Shown here: piece after piece, positions 54,951 to 62,480 of the stretch
Position numbering within the stretch: the stretch's first letter is position 1
Layout: each line of letters begins with the position of its first letter
From: JBDZVM01 sp040255675
Lineage (GTDB): Bacteria > Actinomycetota > Actinomycetes > Acidothermales > Acidothermaceae
DNA: 64,000 nucleotides
Direction: 5' to 3'
Assembly (NCBI GenBank): GCA_040255675.1
Contig: JBDZVM010000018.1
Coordinates: 17,193 to 81,192, forward strand
The notes under the pieces: model-generated
Told to the model about the DNA's origin: nothing
What the model saw: only the letters and a program-made list of their open reading frames with translations
The model's database searches: none
Translations under genes and position numbers: made by a program

Positions 54951-55184
54951 TCAGCGACCGGCGCGCGGTAAGAGTCGGGCGCGGAGTTGGTCGCGAGTGA
55001 GTCGCTCGACCGCGTCGCGGGTTGCCGGGATGCGGGAGCGTTCGAGTACGTGCCGCGCGGCGGCAGCCGCGCGTTCCACGACGTCGGGAGCGATGCGACC
55101 GGCGAATTCGCGTACTAGCCCATCGACGAGCGTCGTGTTGCCGGTTTTAGCGGTGGACGTCGTGGCCACCTCCTCGTTGTGCAA
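54951..55184 (-). CDS. Small helical protein (three-helix-bundle type), 77 aa
   Basis: LVDGLVREFAGRIAPDVVER and ERLTRDQLRARLLPRAG resemble the short actinobacterial three-helix-bundle dimerisation proteins. No catalytic features. TTG start at 55184; a GTG five codons later sits too close to GAGGAG to use it. A long hairpin lies just upstream. Confidence 0.55.
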   Translation of the reverse strand: MHNEEVATTSTAKTGNTTLVDGLVREFAGRIAPDVVERAAAAARHVLERSRIPATRDAVERLTRDQLRARLLPRAGR

Positions 55185-55202
55185 GTGCCGCTTTAATGCT
55201 CA

Positions 55203-55260
55203 TTGGTCACGCGGGTAGGCGCGACACCACTCGGTGCATCGCGCCTACCCGCGTGATCAA
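55203..55260. repeat. Long near-perfect hairpin, 22-bp stem
   Basis: TCACGCGGGTAGGCGCGA (55207-55224) is perfectly inverted at 55239-55256. Allowing one G-T pair the arms extend to 55203 and 55260. The 14-nt loop contains a nested CACC-ACTC-GGTG hairpin. It lies between two minus-strand genes and may be a terminator, a processed RNA structure or a mobile repeat. Confidence 0.65.
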
Positions 55261-55311
55261 TCGACTTCGTCATACCCGCCCGCGGGGCGGTTTAGACGGC
55301 CGCTCCCAAGG

Positions 55312-55470
55312 TCACCATCGGTACCAGCGCGCGCCGCTGCCAGATCTGAACGCGAAGCCGATCAACCAGACGATGAACAAAATGACGGCGATAATCCACA
55401 GCCAATGCAGTGCGAAGCCAAGCCCGCCAAAGATCAAGGCGAGCAGCAGGATCAACAGAATAAGACCCAT
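55312..55470 (-). CDS. Very small hydrophobic membrane protein, 52 aa
   Basis: Reads MGLILLILLLALIFGGLGFA, then two short hydrophobic runs to a RWYRW end. GGAGG lies four bases before the ATG at 55470. It resembles the lmo0937/DUF5670-type family of tiny stress-associated membrane proteins, with two predicted membrane segments. It is too short for usual ORF cutoffs but has clear start signals and composition. Confidence 0.75.
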   Translation of the reverse strand: MGLILLILLLALIFGGLGFALHWLWIIAVILFIVWLIGFAFRSGSGARWYRW

Positions 55471-55553
55471 GATGTCCTCCACGGACCACGGCGAGACATT
55501 ATGCCTCGCATTTGTGCCAGAACCGTTTAGCGAAATGTGGAAATGCGTTTTTA

Positions 55554-55796
55554 TCAGTACACGTCGTGCCGCTCTATTACGCGGTCACGTGTCGTTGCCG
55601 GATCGATGTGCTCTTCAGTTACCGTCCGGCGCCGCCGAGGCGCGAAAATGGTCAGGGAAACCAGCAAACCGAGCGCCCCCACGGCCATCAGAATGATCCC
55701 TATGGTTTGAATCGAGACACCGGTCACTGATGCGTGAACCGCAAAGGTCAAAATGGCGCCCACCGCGATGAAGAACACCGCAACGCCGATACCCAT
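55554..55796 (-). CDS. DUF6458-family membrane protein, 80 aa
   Basis: GIGVAVFFIAVGAILTFAVH and IGIILMAVGALGLLVSLTIF are two membrane helices followed by a basic, then acidic tail. This is the pattern of the DUF6458 family common in actinobacteria; function unknown. AGGAGG is five bases before the ATG. Confidence 0.85.
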   Translation of the reverse strand: MGIGVAVFFIAVGAILTFAVHASVTGVSIQTIGIILMAVGALGLLVSLTIFAPRRRRTVTEEHIDPATTRDRVIERHDVY

Positions 55797-55947
55797 GAAA
55801 GCCTCCTGTGCCGGGGCCAGTGGCCACGAATGGTCTTGTCACGGTGGATACCCAACGCTGTGCCGACGAAACGGTCACGCAGCGTCGCGGCCCGGTTCGA
55901 CCTACTCGCCGCGTGGTGAGCGTTGCCGAACATGGCGGACGCGGACC

Positions 55948-56772
55948 TTAGCGTTTGCCAAACTCAGCGACGACCGCGTCTGAGAACGCCGGCCATACTT
56001 CTGCCGCCCACGGGCCGAATGGCTGGCCGGTCAATGCGGCGCACGCGATGCCGATACTCCGATCAACCCAAATAAAGCTGCCGTGCTGACCGAAATGCCC
56101 AAACGTCTCAGCGGAGTTCGTGCGTCCCGTCCAGTGCGGCCATTTCCCGTCGCGAATTTCGAATCCAAGCCCCCAGTCGTTCGGATTGCGCCTGCCGAAT
56201 CCTGGCAAAACGCCGTCCAAACCCGGGAATATGACGGAAGTCGCTTCGTCGAGGGTTTGTCGGTCGATCAACGTCGGTGCTAGCAATTCACGGCCGAAGG
56301 CCAGCAAGTCGCGCACCGAGCCATGGGCTCCGCTCGCCGCCGTCCCGTGCAGAACGGACGTCGTCATCTTGAGCGGCGCGAACACCGACGCGTGCAGGTA
56401 ATCGGCGACGCTTTGCCCGGTGCGCTCTTCGATGATCTGGCCGAGAACCTCGAATCCGCCGTTGGAGTAGATCCGCCGGTGGCCGGGCTTAGCCAGCGTG
56501 GCTGTGCCTTCGAAGTTAAGGCCCGACGCGTGCGCGAGCAAATGCCGCACGGTCGAGTCGGGCGGTCCGGCCGGCTCGTCAAGGTCGACTTCTCCGACCT
56601 CGAGCAGGCGCAGCACTCCGTACGCGGTCACCAACTTGGTCACTGACGCCCACGGTTGCGCGCGATCGATGTCGCCTCCGGTGCCGAGCGTTGCCGCGGC
56701 ATCGGTCACGCCCGCCGCGGCCAGGGGCGCGGGCCATCCACGTAACTGATCGAACGCCGACACGCCTGGCAC
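55948..56772 (-). CDS. Serine hydrolase of the beta-lactamase/penicillin-binding fold, 274 aa
   Basis: The SxxK motif is WASVTKL (nucleophile Ser about residue 43), the second motif is YSNGGFEVLG (Y-x-N) and the third region FGHFGQHGS replaces K-T-G with H-F-G, as in class C-type esterases. No signal peptide is visible, so it is probably a cytoplasmic esterase or amidase rather than a resistance enzyme. GTG starts at 56772 or 56763 are both possible. Confidence 0.85.
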   Translation of the reverse strand: MPGVSAFDQLRGWPAPLAAAGVTDAAATLGTGGDIDRAQPWASVTKLVTAYGVLRLLEVGEVDLDEPAGPPDSTVRHLLAHASGLNFEGTATLAKPGHRRIYSNGGFEVLGQIIEERTGQSVADYLHASVFAPLKMTTSVLHGTAASGAHGSVRDLLAFGRELLAPTLIDRQTLDEATSVIFPGLDGVLPGFGRRNPNDWGLGFEIRDGKWPHWTGRTNSAETFGHFGQHGSFIWVDRSIGIACAALTGQPFGPWAAEVWPAFSDAVVAEFGKR

Positions 56773-56815
56773 CTTACGCGACGGCGACCCGGTCTCGGCT
56801 CCGCCTACTGGGCCG

Positions 56816-56836
56816 AAGCCCGCTCCGTCCGGGCTT
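56816..56836 (-). terminator. Duplicated terminator hairpin, distal copy
   Basis: AAGCCCG-N7-CGGGCTT, a perfect seven-base stem. Identical to the copy at 56877-56897 and 61 bp further downstream of the cyclase gene. Confidence 0.6.
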
Positions 56837-56876
56837 ACGCCACGGCGACCCGGTCTCGGCTCCGCCTACTGGGCCG

Positions 56877-56897
56877 AAGCCCGCTCCGTCCGGGCTT
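56877..56897 (-). terminator. Terminator hairpin overlapping the diguanylate cyclase stop
   Basis: AAGCCCG-N7-CGGGCTT overlaps the TAA stop at 56896-56898. No U-tract. Confidence 0.6.
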
Positions 56898-58545
56898 ACG
56901 CCACGGCGACCCGGTCTCGGCCGCCCTGCTTCGCCTCATACACTGCCGCGTCCGCCGCGGCCATGAGTTGGTCGTAGGTCATGCCCGCGCGATGTTCGGC
57001 GACGCCGATGCTGACCCGCACCCGCAACCCGGGCGCGATGCGCTTCCACGGGTAGGACGCCACCGCCTTGCGAATTCGTTCGCCGACGTGCGCCCCCGTG
57101 CGAAGCGGCGCACCCCGCAACATGACGACGAACTCGTCGCCGCCGTATCTCGCGATGACGTCGCGGTCGCGACTTTCGCGTTGCAGGATCAGGCCGATCG
57201 CCTTCAGCACCTCGTCGCCGACGACGTGCGAGAACGTGTCGTTGACGTCCTTGAAACGGTCGAGGTCGATGAAGAGCAGGCAGGTGGGCACGGTCGGCGC
57301 CGACGTGAGCTCTTCGAGTGCGGCGTCGAGCCGGCGCCGGTTTCCGATCCCGGTCAGCGGGTCTTGGGTGGCGGCATGGCCGACCCGTTCGTTTTCTTCG
57401 GCGAGTTGCAGCATTTGCATGCGCACCATGACGGATTCGAGTCGGCGCTCGCGCTCTTCCCACAACGAGTTCGCCAGCAAGATGGCGGCGTGCCGGGCGA
57501 GCGCGATGCCGGGATGGTCGCCTCCGTCGACTCGTTCGACCTCGGCCGCCTCGAGCACGATCGCGACCTGCCACTGATGCGAGAACGTGGTGTCGCGGAC
57601 GCCGGAGGTGTGCCCCAGGTGCTCGCGCGCTTCGCCGGTACGGCCCAGGTTCGCGCACGCGCGGGCGAGACCGAGCCGTAAAACCAGGGTGTCTTCGGGT
57701 TCCAGCGGAGCCTCGTCGCGGCCCAGCGTTTCGAGCAGGGCGACTCGTCCGAGCTCGGCTTCGCCGAGCGACGCCCACGCGAACCCTTCGTAAAGGCGGC
57801 CGAGTCGGTACCAGTGCCCGAACGGTCCCCCTTGCTGGGCGCGGACGGCGGCCCGCAGCGCTTCACGGAAGCGGGCGTCCGCCTCGGCTGGACGCCCGAT
57901 CATCTCCAAGCGCGCTGCCCATCTCGTTTCGTTTCGGGCGGCGATGCTGTCCAGCATCCGGGCGAGGAACGGATCGCCCAAAGATCTAACGAGCGGTTGG
58001 CAGCGGCGTAGCTGGGCCGAGGCCAGCTCGAACATCTCCGCTGAACTGGCCGCGTTCGCGACAATGAGAAACGCCGTCGCGGCAGCGGGTGTGGCGTCGC
58101 GCAGCCGGGTGAGCCGCACGAGTCCGTCGGTGAGTTCGTCAAGTGCGCGTTCGTAGTCGCCGCGCGCGAAGCGAACCGTAATCAGCTGTCCGAGCGCCTG
58201 CAACATTCCTGCCTCGTCGCCCACCGCGGCGTACTGCGCCATCAGCTCCTCGGCGAGCGCGGCTGACGCTTCGAGGTGACCGGCCGAGTTCAACACGGCG
58301 ACCGTTAGGTCGCGGCAGCGAGCCACGGTCTCGGCGTCGCCAAACGCTCGGGCGAGCATTTCGTTCGCCTGGATGCGGGCGAGTGCCTCGACGGCGTCCG
58401 CGCGCGCGAACGCGTCGAACGAGTCGAGTGCGAGCCAGTGCGCGGGCCCGGCGTCGCCTCGTCTCACGATCTCGCCAGCGTGGCCGAGATCTTCGATGAA
58501 AGCCATAAAGTGGCGCGCTCCGTCGTCGTGGGCGGTCTCCCGCAT
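56896..58545 (-). CDS. Diguanylate cyclase with helical-repeat sensory region, 549 aa
   Basis: Residues about 20-350 are Ala/Arg-rich helical pairs of TPR type (for example AEELMAQYAAVGDEAGMLQA, LARACANLGRTGEAREHLG). The GGDEF domain covers about 385-549: DPLTGIGNRRRLD, FIDLDRFKDVNDTFSH and the active site RYGGDEFVVML. RDRD five residues before GGDEF is an intact inhibitory I-site, so the enzyme should make c-di-GMP under product feedback. No membrane segment. ATG 58545 used; ATG 58506 is possible. Confidence 0.92.
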   Translation of the reverse strand: MRETAHDDGARHFMAFIEDLGHAGEIVRRGDAGPAHWLALDSFDAFARADAVEALARIQANEMLARAFGDAETVARCRDLTVAVLNSAGHLEASAALAEELMAQYAAVGDEAGMLQALGQLITVRFARGDYERALDELTDGLVRLTRLRDATPAAATAFLIVANAASSAEMFELASAQLRRCQPLVRSLGDPFLARMLDSIAARNETRWAARLEMIGRPAEADARFREALRAAVRAQQGGPFGHWYRLGRLYEGFAWASLGEAELGRVALLETLGRDEAPLEPEDTLVLRLGLARACANLGRTGEAREHLGHTSGVRDTTFSHQWQVAIVLEAAEVERVDGGDHPGIALARHAAILLANSLWEERERRLESVMVRMQMLQLAEENERVGHAATQDPLTGIGNRRRLDAALEELTSAPTVPTCLLFIDLDRFKDVNDTFSHVVGDEVLKAIGLILQRESRDRDVIARYGGDEFVVMLRGAPLRTGAHVGERIRKAVASYPWKRIAPGLRVRVSIGVAEHRAGMTYDQLMAAADAAVYEAKQGGRDRVAVA

Positions 58546-58817
58546 GCGTCATCGAACGTTCGACGACGATGCTTCTTCCACATCGGCACGAAGCCGAAAG
58601 ACCTAACGGCACGAAATCGTTCCCACGGTGGCGTTTTGGTTACGGTGCCTACGCAAAATGTCCTTTTCATCGTCAGTTATGACGGAGTTGATAGATTCTC
58701 GTTCGTCGCGGCGGCGTTACGGCGAGCGAATGACATCAGTGTTGTTCGAGCCGTACGATGGGCGCCGAGCACCAGGGATCGTCCCTTGGGGAGCGGTTCG
58801 AATGTGGGAGGTCTGCC

Positions 58818-59108
58818 ATGGAGCCTGCGAAGGCGCTGCGTCCCGCCGAAGCTGTCGGCGCGCTGTCCGAGCGTGACTTGAAGATTCTCGAGTTCGAGCG
58901 GCAGTGGTGGAAGTACGCGGGTGCCAAAGAGCAGGCGATGCGCGAGATGTTCGACATGTCGGCCACTCGCTACTACCAGGCGTTGAACGCTCTCATCGAC
59001 CGTCCCGAAGCGCTCGAAGCCGACCCCATGCTGGTGAAGCGGTTGCGCCGCTTGCGCGCGGCCAGGCAGCGGGCACGCTCGGCTCGCCGCCTCGGCATCG
59101 AGGCTTGA
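58818..59108 (+). CDS. DUF3263 family protein, 96 aa
   Basis: LSERDLKILEFERQWWKYAG, then KEQAMREMFDMSATRYYQAL is the DUF3263 signature, an actinobacterial family that looks like a small helix-turn-helix protein. ATG 58818 has GGGAGG six bases upstream. The next gene, a LytR_C protein, starts 25 bp after it, a pairing seen widely in actinobacteria. Confidence 0.92.
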   Translation: MEPAKALRPAEAVGALSERDLKILEFERQWWKYAGAKEQAMREMFDMSATRYYQALNALIDRPEALEADPMLVKRLRRLRAARQRARSARRLGIEA

Positions 59109-59133
59109 TCGAGGTATCCGTCCGGGGGTGCCG

Positions 59134-59751
59134 ATGACCGACCCCGAGTCGCCCCGTCCCGGCGGTGTGCATCGCCGGCCGGCGCGGCGTCGCCGGCTCG
59201 TCGTCCTGCTCGTGTCTCTTGTCGCGATCGCCGCCGTCGCGGTCGCCGTCCATTTGATCTTGCGCGGCCGCGGCGAACCTGCGAGCGCACCGGCAGATGC
59301 CGCCGCGGCGTCGCACGCGTCGAGCCAGCGGGCCACTCCAAAACTGACGCCGACTCCGACCCCGACGCCGAGTCCAACCCCGACTCCGAGTCCAACCCCG
59401 ACTCCGACTCCGACACCTACTCTCACCCCGACACCGTCGCCCAGCGCCACGGCGAGCGCCCGCCCGCCAGTCGACGTCTTGAACGACTCTCGGGTCACCC
59501 ACCTCGCGGCCGACTCCGCCGCGCGGTTTCGGGCGGGCGGCTGGGTTGTCGCGACGGTCGGCAACTACGGCGGCGACACCGACGTCCCGCAAACGACGCT
59601 CTTCTATCCGGACGCCGAAAAAGCTGCCGCGCGGGCGTTCGCTGACCAGTTCGGCATCGCGCGTGTGCTGCCCGCGTCGTCTGGCGTTTCGAGCACGCAC
59701 TTGTCGGTCGTGCTCGCACGCGACTGGGCCGCGCATGCCGGAGCCGGGTAG
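59134..59751 (+). CDS. LytR C-terminal-domain membrane protein with Thr-Pro stalk, 205 aa
   Basis: A basic N-terminus and one membrane helix (about 22-42, LVVLLVSLVAIAAVAVAVHL) are followed by a stalk of Thr/Ser-Pro dipeptides (about 70-110) and a LytR_C domain (PPVDVLNDSRVTHLAADSAA, GWVVATVGNYGG, LFYPDAEKAAARAFADQFG). Outside the cell, probably wall-associated. ATG 59134 is preferred over GTG 59128. Confidence 0.88.
   Translation: MTDPESPRPGGVHRRPARRRRLVVLLVSLVAIAAVAVAVHLILRGRGEPASAPADAAAASHASSQRATPKLTPTPTPTPSPTPTPSPTPTPTPTPTLTPTPSPSATASARPPVDVLNDSRVTHLAADSAARFRAGGWVVATVGNYGGDTDVPQTTLFYPDAEKAAARAFADQFGIARVLPASSGVSSTHLSVVLARDWAAHAGAG
59341..59440 (+). repeat. Low-complexity CCGACTCCGAC-type repeat encoding Thr-Pro dipeptides
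   Basis: About 100 bp of imperfect six-base and twelve-base units (ccgactccgacc, ccgagtccaacc) encode the stalk of the LytR_C protein. Such tracts vary in length by slippage. Confidence 0.75.
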
Positions 59752-59760
59752 GTCTGCCTC

Positions 59761-60603
59761 GTGCGACTTCCGGCAACCGCGACGCTGGCTGGTGCGCGTG
59801 CGATGCGCGGGCTGCTTGCCGAGCCGTCGAGCGCGCTCGTCGGGCTCGACTTCGACGGAACTTTGTCGCCGATCGTCGAAGACCCGTCGGCAGCTCGCCC
59901 CGCCGAAGGCGCTCCGGGCATTCTTCGACGGCTCGCGCGCCACCTCGACACGTTGGCAATCGTCACCGGCCGGCCGGCATTCGTCGCGGCCGCGTTGCTC
60001 GGCTTCCAGGTCGAACGCCCCGCGAACCTTGTCGTGCTCGGACATTACGGGCTCGAGCGGTTGACGTCGTCCGGCATCGAATCGGCACCTGGCAGCCCCG
60101 CCGTCGAATTAGTGCGGACGGCGTTACCCGCGCTTCTTGCCGAGGTTGGCGCGCCGCCGGGTACCGCCGTCGAAGACAAGCAGCACTCCATCGCCGTTCA
60201 CGTTCGTCGCACTGCCGATCCGACAGCCGCGACGGCGTTGTTGCGACCCCCGCTTTCGGCGTTGGCTGCCGCGCATGGCTTGCGGCTCGAGCCGGGGCGG
60301 ATGGTGCTCGAAATTCGTCCGGCCGGCGTCGACAAGGGTGTGGCGCTCGAGGCGCTCGTTCGCGAACGCGGGGCCAAAGTCGTGTGGTACGCCGGCGACG
60401 ATCTTGGGGATATCGCGGCGTTCGACGCGCTCGAGCGGTTGCGCGGTGGCGGCATCGCCGCGCTGACCATATGCAGCGCGTCGGCTGAGGTAACGAAGCT
60501 AGCCGACCGCGCCGACTTGGTGGTGCCAGGCCCGGAGGGGCTCGTCGAATTCCTGGGCGGTGTGTGCCGGGCTCTCGACGACGCGGTCGACGAGCGCACC
60601 TAG
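59761..60603 (+). CDS. otsB: Trehalose-6-phosphate phosphatase, 280 aa
   Basis: HAD-superfamily phosphatase: GLDFDGTLSPIVEDP carries the nucleophile Asp, IVTGRPAFVAAALL motif II, and KGVALEALVRERGAKVVWYAGDD the motif III/IV region. GHYGLERL is typical of OtsB. It releases trehalose from trehalose 6-phosphate. No otsA synthase is adjacent. GTG start nine bases after the LytR_C stop. Confidence 0.9.
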   Translation: MRLPATATLAGARAMRGLLAEPSSALVGLDFDGTLSPIVEDPSAARPAEGAPGILRRLARHLDTLAIVTGRPAFVAAALLGFQVERPANLVVLGHYGLERLTSSGIESAPGSPAVELVRTALPALLAEVGAPPGTAVEDKQHSIAVHVRRTADPTAATALLRPPLSALAAAHGLRLEPGRMVLEIRPAGVDKGVALEALVRERGAKVVWYAGDDLGDIAAFDALERLRGGGIAALTICSASAEVTKLADRADLVVPGPEGLVEFLGGVCRALDDAVDERT

Positions 60604-60843
60604 GGAAGGACGCGTTAAAAGCCTCGGGGGGAGCGCCCCTGCCCGACACGCTCCCGCCCGCGGCCCCCCTCCCATGCCAAGACCCTAGCGAGGATCAGGC
60701 TTCGCGTCCCTTAGACGTTCGGAGTTGTTTAGCTGACCAAACGGCTAAAACGGTCAACGCTGGCGTGATGTCGTACCGTCGATGGCGGTCTGCTTCGGCG
60801 TCCGCGACGAGGCTGCTACGCTTTCGGGCACAACTTCATACCG

Positions 60844-60987
60844 CTCATCAAGAGGGGCAGAGGGACCGGCCCGTCGAAGCCCCGGCAACCTTCCCGACCG
60901 TTCGTAGTCGGCGATTCTCGCGACTTTCGAGGCCGCGTCTGGAGAGGTGCCAACTCCGGCCCGTGGATGGCCCGCGGGGAAGATGAG
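60844..60987 (+). promoter_or_regulatory. SAM-I (S-box) riboswitch upstream of threonine synthase
   Basis: P1 strands CTCATC (60844-60849) and GATGAG (60982-60987) enclose the conserved core AGAGGGACCGGCCCG, GAAGCCCCGGCAACC and AGGTGCCAACTCC in S-box order. The P1 3' strand runs directly into GAGGAGAGAGG before the thrC start, so ligand binding probably hides the ribosome-binding site. TACGCT (60817-60822) is a possible -10. Confidence 0.85.
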
Positions 60988-61005
60988 GAGAGAGGCCTCG
61001 CGAAA

Positions 61006-62259
61006 ATGTCCACAACACCCGTCTCGGCCCCCGCTTTGGGAGCGGCTACCTCCCTGTCGTGTCGCGAATGCGGTGAGCAATACCCGATCAGCCCGCGCTA
61101 CGCGTGCGAGATGTGTTTCGGCCCGCTCGAAGTCGCGTACGACTACGACGGCGTCACCCGCGAATCGATCGAAGCGGGTCCGCGCAACATCTGGCGCTAC
61201 AAGCAACTCCTGCCGGTGCCGGCGAACGTGGCCGACACGCCGAACCTCGAACCCGGGTTCACCAAGCTCGTGCGCGCCGACAACCTGGCGCGCGAACTCG
61301 GCATGCGGCGGCTGTGGGTCAAAGACGACACCGGCAACCCAACCCACTCGTTCAAAGACCGCGTTGTCGCGGTGGCGCTCGCGGCCGCCCGCGAGCTCGG
61401 GTTTTCGGTGCTGGCGTGCCCGTCGACCGGCAACTTGGCGAACGCCGTAGCAGCGGCGGCCTCGCGAGCCGGCATCAAATCGGTGGTGTTCATCCCCGCC
61501 GACCTCGAGACACAAAAGATTGTGACGACGGCGGTTTACGGCGGCACTCTCGTTGCGGTGCAAGGAAATTACGACGACGTCAACCGCATCGCCTCCGAAA
61601 TCGCGGGCGATCAAGACGACTGGGCGTTCGTCAACGTGAACGTGCGCCCTTACTACGCCGAGGGTTCGAAGACGCTCGGTTACGAGATCGCCGAGCAGCT
61701 CGGCTGGCGGTTGCCGCAGCAGGTCGTCATTCCGATCGCGTCGGGATCGCAGCTGACGAAAGTCGACAAGGCGTTCACCGAGCTCGGCAAGCTCGGTTTC
61801 GTCGACGCCACGCCGTACCGCGTTTTCGCCGCCCAGGCGCACGGATGTTCTCCGGTTTCGAAGGCGTTCAAAGCGGGCTACGACGTCGTCCAGCCGGTTC
61901 GACCCGACACGATCGCGAAGTCGCTCGCGATCGGCAACCCGGCAGACGGTCCGTACGTGCTCGACGTCTGCCGGCGCACCGGCGGCGCCGTCGAAGACGT
62001 CACGGACGACGAAATCGTCGACGGCATCAGGCTTTTGGCGCGCACCGAAGGAATCTTCGGCGAGACCGCCGGCGGCGTCACGGTCGGCGTCTTGCGCAAG
62101 TTGCTCGCTTCGGGTCAGCTCGACCCTGACGCCGAAACCGTCATCTTCAACACCGGCGACGGTTTGAAGACCTTGGACGCCGTCTCCTCTGTGGTGGCGC
62201 CGTCCGTCACCATCCCGCCGTCGGCCGACGCGTTTCGCGAGTATCTCGAGAGGGCTTGA
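61006..62259 (+). CDS. thrC: Threonine synthase, 417 aa
   Basis: Converts O-phospho-L-homoserine to L-threonine with PLP. An N-terminal zinc-ribbon-like segment (LSCRECGEQYPISPRYACEM) precedes the PLP Lys in NPTHSFKDRVVAVAL and the glycine-rich loop PSTGNLANAVAAAA. IASGSQLTKVDKAF and FGETAGGVTVGVL match the family. ATG 61006 is used, downstream of the SAM riboswitch; an ATG at 60967 would start inside the riboswitch. Confidence 0.95.
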   Translation: MSTTPVSAPALGAATSLSCRECGEQYPISPRYACEMCFGPLEVAYDYDGVTRESIEAGPRNIWRYKQLLPVPANVADTPNLEPGFTKLVRADNLARELGMRRLWVKDDTGNPTHSFKDRVVAVALAAARELGFSVLACPSTGNLANAVAAAASRAGIKSVVFIPADLETQKIVTTAVYGGTLVAVQGNYDDVNRIASEIAGDQDDWAFVNVNVRPYYAEGSKTLGYEIAEQLGWRLPQQVVIPIASGSQLTKVDKAFTELGKLGFVDATPYRVFAAQAHGCSPVSKAFKAGYDVVQPVRPDTIAKSLAIGNPADGPYVLDVCRRTGGAVEDVTDDEIVDGIRLLARTEGIFGETAGGVTVGVLRKLLASGQLDPDAETVIFNTGDGLKTLDAVSSVVAPSVTIPPSADAFREYLERA

Positions 62260-62289
62260 GCGCCGGCTTCGAGGTCGGCTGTCAGACGG

Positions 62290-62316
62290 CTTGCACTCTC
62301 GAAAGGTGAGTGCTAA
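62290..62316. promoter_or_regulatory. CIRCE element 1 (HrcA operator)
   Basis: CTTGCACTC-N9-GAGTGCTAA, two mismatches from the CIRCE consensus. TTGCAC (62291) and TAAACA (62314) form a -35/-10 pair with 17-bp spacing over it, so HrcA binding would repress groEL. Confidence 0.8.
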
Positions 62317-62324
62317 ACATGGCG

Positions 62325-62351
62325 CTAGCACTCTAAGCATGAGAGTGACAA
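62325..62351. promoter_or_regulatory. CIRCE element 2 (HrcA operator)
   Basis: CTAGCACTC-N9-GAGTGACAA, nine-base spacing as in element 1, with three mismatches. It lies in the transcribed leader 130 bp before the groEL start. Confidence 0.7.
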
Positions 62352-62480
62352 CGAAAGACCTCTGATCGGGGCGTCGAGGCCCTGTCCGGTCGGCGGACGT
62401 GACGCCGGTTCGGCAGGGTCGGCCGTCGCGGGCGTCGACTCGATCGAAAGCTACGTTCCCCACACGGGAGGACCACTCGC

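Larger units (their letters stand above)
56781..56920. repeat. 61-bp tandem repeat, two full copies plus the start of a third
   Basis: ACGGCGACCCGGTCTCGG starts at 56781, 56842 and 56903, a period of 61 bp, with identical intervening sequence in the two full units. The third copy is the 3' end of the diguanylate cyclase gene itself, so the array arose by duplication of that gene end, including its terminator. Confidence 0.9.

Noticed and set aside
55292..55489. 65-codon minus-strand open frame overlapping the 52-aa gene
   Set aside because: It is Arg-rich and out of frame with the strongly hydrophobic 52-aa product, which has the better start signals.
60844..60987. SAM-IV rather than SAM-I riboswitch
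   Set aside because: The GGACCGGCCC and GAAGCCCCGGCAACC core with enclosing CTCATC/GATGAG P1 fits the S-box order better than the SAM-IV layout.
60754..62463. Long open frame on the minus strand opposite thrC (569 codons)
   Set aside because: It is the antisense shadow of a high-GC gene. It spans the riboswitch and the CIRCE region and its translation is Arg/Asp/Val-rich without any domain.
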